Source: Candidatus Aalborgicola danicus (GTDB taxonomy: Bacteria > Pseudomonadota > Gammaproteobacteria > Burkholderiales > Burkholderiaceae_C). Taken from it: a stretch of DNA of 10,137 nt. The stretch spans positions 1 through 10,137 of the forward strand of contig JADJBC010000056.1 in the NCBI GenBank assembly GCA_016703945.1. The letters run 5' to 3'. Shown piece after piece: positions 7,541 to 10,137 of this stretch; position 1 is the first letter of the stretch, and the number at the start of each line of letters is the position of its first letter. The position numbers and the translations under genes were made by a program. The notes under the pieces are model-generated. The model did not search any database, had not been told where the DNA came from, and saw nothing but the letters and a program-made list of their open reading frames with translations.

Positions 7541-8657
7541 ATGTTCTGGATCAGGACGGACCAGCTCGACCCCGAGCAACGCCAAGCGGTGGAAAACATA
7601 CCGGTAGCATCGAGTTTTCTCTTAACGGGGCCAGCCGGCTCTGGCAAGACGAATATCCTGCTGCTGCGCGCAAAGTACCTTACCCTCAAGCTGCAGAGCA
7701 ACTTTAAAATTATCGTATTCACCAAAAAGCCTGCGAACGTTTGTCCAGGCCGGCTGTGAACACTACGACATCGATCCGGCCTCCGCAGTGACGCAGATGG
7801 GTTTTTTTCGAGGAATTCTTCAGGAGTATGGTGTGCCTGTCGACGACTCTGAAGAGAGCTTTGAGGCCAGCAGGGCCCTATTCGCTGGAAAGGTAATGTC
7901 GCTTATCGACGCCGGTCGGATTTCCGACGCATACTGCGAAACGCTGCTGGTGGACGAAGCCCAAGACTACACGGACACCGAGTTGCTTGTCTTTCGTAGG
8001 CTTTGCAAGCGCCTGGTGCTGGCAGCCGACTCACGACAAAGCATCTACAAGGCGACCCATACCCCAGGCCTGCCGGAGAAACTAGTGGGAGCCGTAGTCG
8101 CGCTCCGCTACCACTACCGCAGTGGGCTGAGCTTATGTAAAGTCGCCGACGCGATTCTGTCAGATGCCGCCACGTACCCTCGGCTTCAGGGGGAATGCCA
8201 CTACCCAGAAGGCGAGCGGCCATCGAATGTGATCCCCGTCCCTTGTGATACGTTTGAGGGCCAGATCGCCAAGATTGTGGAAAACCTGCGCGAACACCTG
8301 CAGCTTTATCCCGGGGAACGGATTGGCGTACTATTCCCGAAGAGGGAACAGGTAGAGGTTTTTAGCAACGTCTTACTCCGGAGTGCGCTGGACGATCCGA
8401 ACAGTCTCATCTGGATCGATACACTGCATGGCGCAAAAGGATGGGAGTTCCGCGCCGTCCACCTTGGCGGATGCGAGGTGCTGTCCCGGATGGGCGCGGT
8501 CCAGAAGCGGCTTATTTACACCGGTGTGCTGCGCGGCAAGACGAGTGCCCACTTGTATTACAGTGGGCATCTTCCTGGCTATCTGGAAGCGGCCCTTGGT
8601 GTGCTCAAGCCCCCGCAGGCCGATCCAGCTTTCGACGAACTTTTTAAGAAACGATGA
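7541..8657 (+). CDS. Compact UvrD-like superfamily 1 helicase (one frameshift)
   Basis: This is an ATP-dependent DNA helicase/translocase of the UvrD/Rep type. Corrected residues show a Q-motif-like LDPEQRQAV (9-17), Walker A GPAGSGKT (30-37), motif Ia-like FTKSLRTFVQAG (60-71), Walker B/motif II DEAQD (138-142), motif III ADSRQSIY (162-169), motif IV LRYHYRSG (188-195), motif V TLHGAKGWEF (294-303) and motif VI KRLIYTGVLRGKT (322-334). The full set implies an active motor. At 371 residues it is about half the length of UvrD, so the 1B/2B insertions must be absent or tiny. No nuclease domain is visible. The frame breaks at the A-run 7724-7728: with four A instead of five, FTKSLRTFVQAG reads through, whereas as shown a stop follows at 7757-7759 and the second part opens again (7788-8657). 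Its stop codon overlaps the start of the third gene. GajB of Gabija is a distant functional analogue only; no GajA-like nuclease is present. Confidence 0.87.
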
Positions 8658-10029
8658 TGCTGCAACACAGAGCTGAAGGCCTATCTGAGATTCTCAGTCC
8701 TGATGGCCAACATGACGTCCTCCCTCGGCTGACCTATTTTCCTCCAGTTTCCCCGGTGGGGAACGGTCGTTCGATTGTTATCGACCCGCCCACCCGGATG
8801 GGTTGGCACTTCCGCATGTGATCGTTCCGCAGTTGGGCGATCTTGAAGATCTGTTTGCGAAAGTCGCAACCTACTATCCGGATCAATCCCCACTGACGGC
8901 CCTAGTGCATGTCTTGAGTCCCGAGATGGCGAGCCTAGTGACACAGGAACAGGGTCCGATGCAGTACGATGGCTACGAGCGTCAGGGACGCTATCGCAAG
9001 GCGACCATCGGTGCAGCATTGGGAGAGGCAACCCTCGCGGCGCTTGGAGTACCCGATGGAAGCAGCGCACTTCCTTCCTACTCGGCGGTGCGGCGCACGC
9101 TCGCTTTCACCTTAGGCCGCAGCCATCAACTTTATGGCGAGCAGTTTCCAATTAAGCAGATCGCTGTACGATGGATGCGTTTGCGAGATATCACTAGGCT
9201 TCCCCATTTCCAACCATCAGTTAATGCGGTGCTTCGCGCGCACGAGGTAGCCAGCGATAGTGACGTCCAAGGTTCCAGCCGATCGAATACCGGCGCCGAC
9301 ATCTATTTGGCGTTGCATGGATTCGTCGCCGGACATGATCTCGATGGCAATCATCTGGAAAGCATCATCGCGAATACCTATCCGGATGCGGCCCTGTTCC
9401 TGCGCGAGTTATCTGGCGTGTTCGATGGTCGTATGCGCGCGTTTTCTCAGTTAATCCAGATCATTCAGTTGCATTCGCGAGGTCAGGAGATCGACGAGAT
9501 TGCGGTTGCATTTGTCTGTAATCGCATCCTACCGTCGTCTTTTGCACACGCGGGAGCTTTGGTCCCATTGACGCCGTTCTTCCCTGCAGCCCTGGTTTGG
9601 TATGGGTTTTTTTCGATGCTGACTAGACCGTCGAAGACCTCGTCTCTTAATCCTGGTTTGCTGTTAAAGCTCGAGCGCGACCTTGTCGAACCGTTCTCAT
9701 TCGAGCAGCGCCCTCGCTGCGACATTGCATTGGAAGAACTTGAGGTCCTATCTCGTGTTGCGATGCGCGCCGAAGTGATTAAACCCACACAGCAGCGGGC
9801 ACTATTGGTCGGGCTCTTGCCGGGTGTTGATGTTTATACTCGATTTGGTAATGAGACAGATCCGAGCGCTGAAAGAAATCGGCACGATGCCGATATTTCG
9901 ACGCTGCATGGGCGAGTGGCGGACCTCTTGCATGAGGCACTTGAGGTGCTGAAAACGCCCTTAACGACTCCAAGCAAGAAGATTTCCCCGGTTACTGCAG
10001 CGCGCCGGGACAAGAAGCGGGTTCGATAA
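8654..10029 (+). CDS. Unknown 458-residue protein, third gene of the kinase-helicase operon (one frameshift)
   Basis: I do not recognise this protein. It starts at ATG 8654, overlapping the helicase stop (ATGA, 8654-8657), which suggests translational coupling; a second ATG follows directly. The first frame gives MMLQHRAEGLSEILSPDGQH and, further on, IVIDPPTRMG. One G missing from the G-run at 8800-8802 shifts the frame; four G would join it to LALPHVIVPQLGDLEDLFAK and the long frame ending at TAA 10027-10029. Without correction that frame alone is 8803-10029 (408 codons). The protein looks soluble and largely helical in its middle and C-terminal parts, with a basic end (AARRDKKRVR). One short hydrophobic stretch, LVPLTPFFPAALVWYGFFSM, holds a proline and is probably buried, although a membrane association is possible. 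No nuclease, protease, TIR or nucleotidyltransferase motif is visible. It could be the sensor, adaptor or effector of the system. Existence as a gene is well supported; function is open. Confidence 0.8.
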
Positions 10030-10032
10030 TCT

Positions 10033-10048
10033 TCTTCGCTCGCGAAGA
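10033..10048 (+). terminator. Hairpin just after the third gene, possible weak terminator
   Basis: TCTTCG (10033-10038), loop CTCG and CGAAGA (10043-10048) form a perfect 6-bp stem three bases past the stop codon. No T-run follows (CAATGATG), so termination would be poor. It may instead be an mRNA-stabilising hairpin before a further gene. Confidence 0.35.
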
Positions 10049-10050
10049 CA

Positions 10051-10137
10051 ATGATGCAGATCTGTTCGACGTTTGAATCGCTGGCGTTTTATCGCGGCAT
10101 GTCGGAAAGTACCCGACCGACAGGCCCCTCGGTCGTA
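10051..10137 (+). CDS. Possible start of a fourth gene, cut by the window edge
   Basis: ATG 10051 opens a frame with no stop for the 29 codons left in the window; it begins MMQICSTFESLAFYRGMSES. It lies 21 bp after the third gene on the same strand, so it could belong to the operon. Upstream there is only the weak GCGAAG as a ribosome binding site. The fragment is too short to assign, and 29 open codons are expected fairly often by chance in GC-rich DNA. Confidence 0.35.
   Translation, partial: MMQICSTFESLAFYRGMSESTRPTGPSVV

Noticed and set aside
7721..7760. Programmed ribosomal frameshift at the A-run of the helicase gene.
   Set aside because: The sequence needs a +1 shift, whereas an AAA AAG slippery site would give -1; a one-base homopolymer error explains it and the same pattern recurs in neighbouring genes.
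7541..8657. Gabija system, suggested by a UvrD-like helicase.
   Set aside because: No GajA-like ATPase/TOPRIM nuclease is present; the partners are a kinase and an unknown protein.

Overview
The window is GC-rich, proteobacterial-looking DNA, most likely beta- or gammaproteobacterial. It resembles an accessory island or integrative element rather than core chromosome. It holds relics of a restriction-type locus, an HU-like gene, a tyrosine recombinase, about 1.46 kb with no convincing gene but with dense inverted repeats, and a three-gene kinase/helicase/unknown operon that runs almost to the right edge.

Left part (1-3595, + strand): the C-terminal part of a RhuM-family protein (3-423) is followed by a wrecked type III-restriction-like DEAD/DEAH helicase-nuclease (457-3156) and a lesioned HU-family gene with a Lys/Ala/Pro-rich tail (3209-3595). 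The helicase carries many frame changes, at least two in-frame stops and a probable internal deletion, yet its helicase motifs and PD-(D/E)xK nuclease motif can still be read.

Middle (3596-6127): a tyrosine recombinase on the minus strand (4666-3801) has one frameshift and all its catalytic residues. An exact 15-bp dyad-like direct repeat lies on either side of it (3744-3758 and 5750-5764). Between 4930 and 5330 there is a cluster of hairpins, including a perfect 16-bp inverted repeat. This could be an attachment, transfer or replication region, or a structured RNA.

Right part (6128-10029, + strand): the genes are a Ser/Thr protein kinase with an unrecognised C-terminal domain, a very compact UvrD-like SF1 helicase, and a 458-residue protein I do not recognise. 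Spacing is 13 nt, then a 4-nt ATGA overlap, so this is one transcription unit. Each gene is interrupted by exactly one single-base indel at a homopolymer, and correcting it restores one continuous protein of 466, 371 and 458 residues. These are probably sequencing or assembly errors over an intact operon. The combination, next to a recombinase and restriction relics, is a candidate anti-phage or mobile-element defence module. That role is inferred from context only. A further reading frame may begin at 10051.
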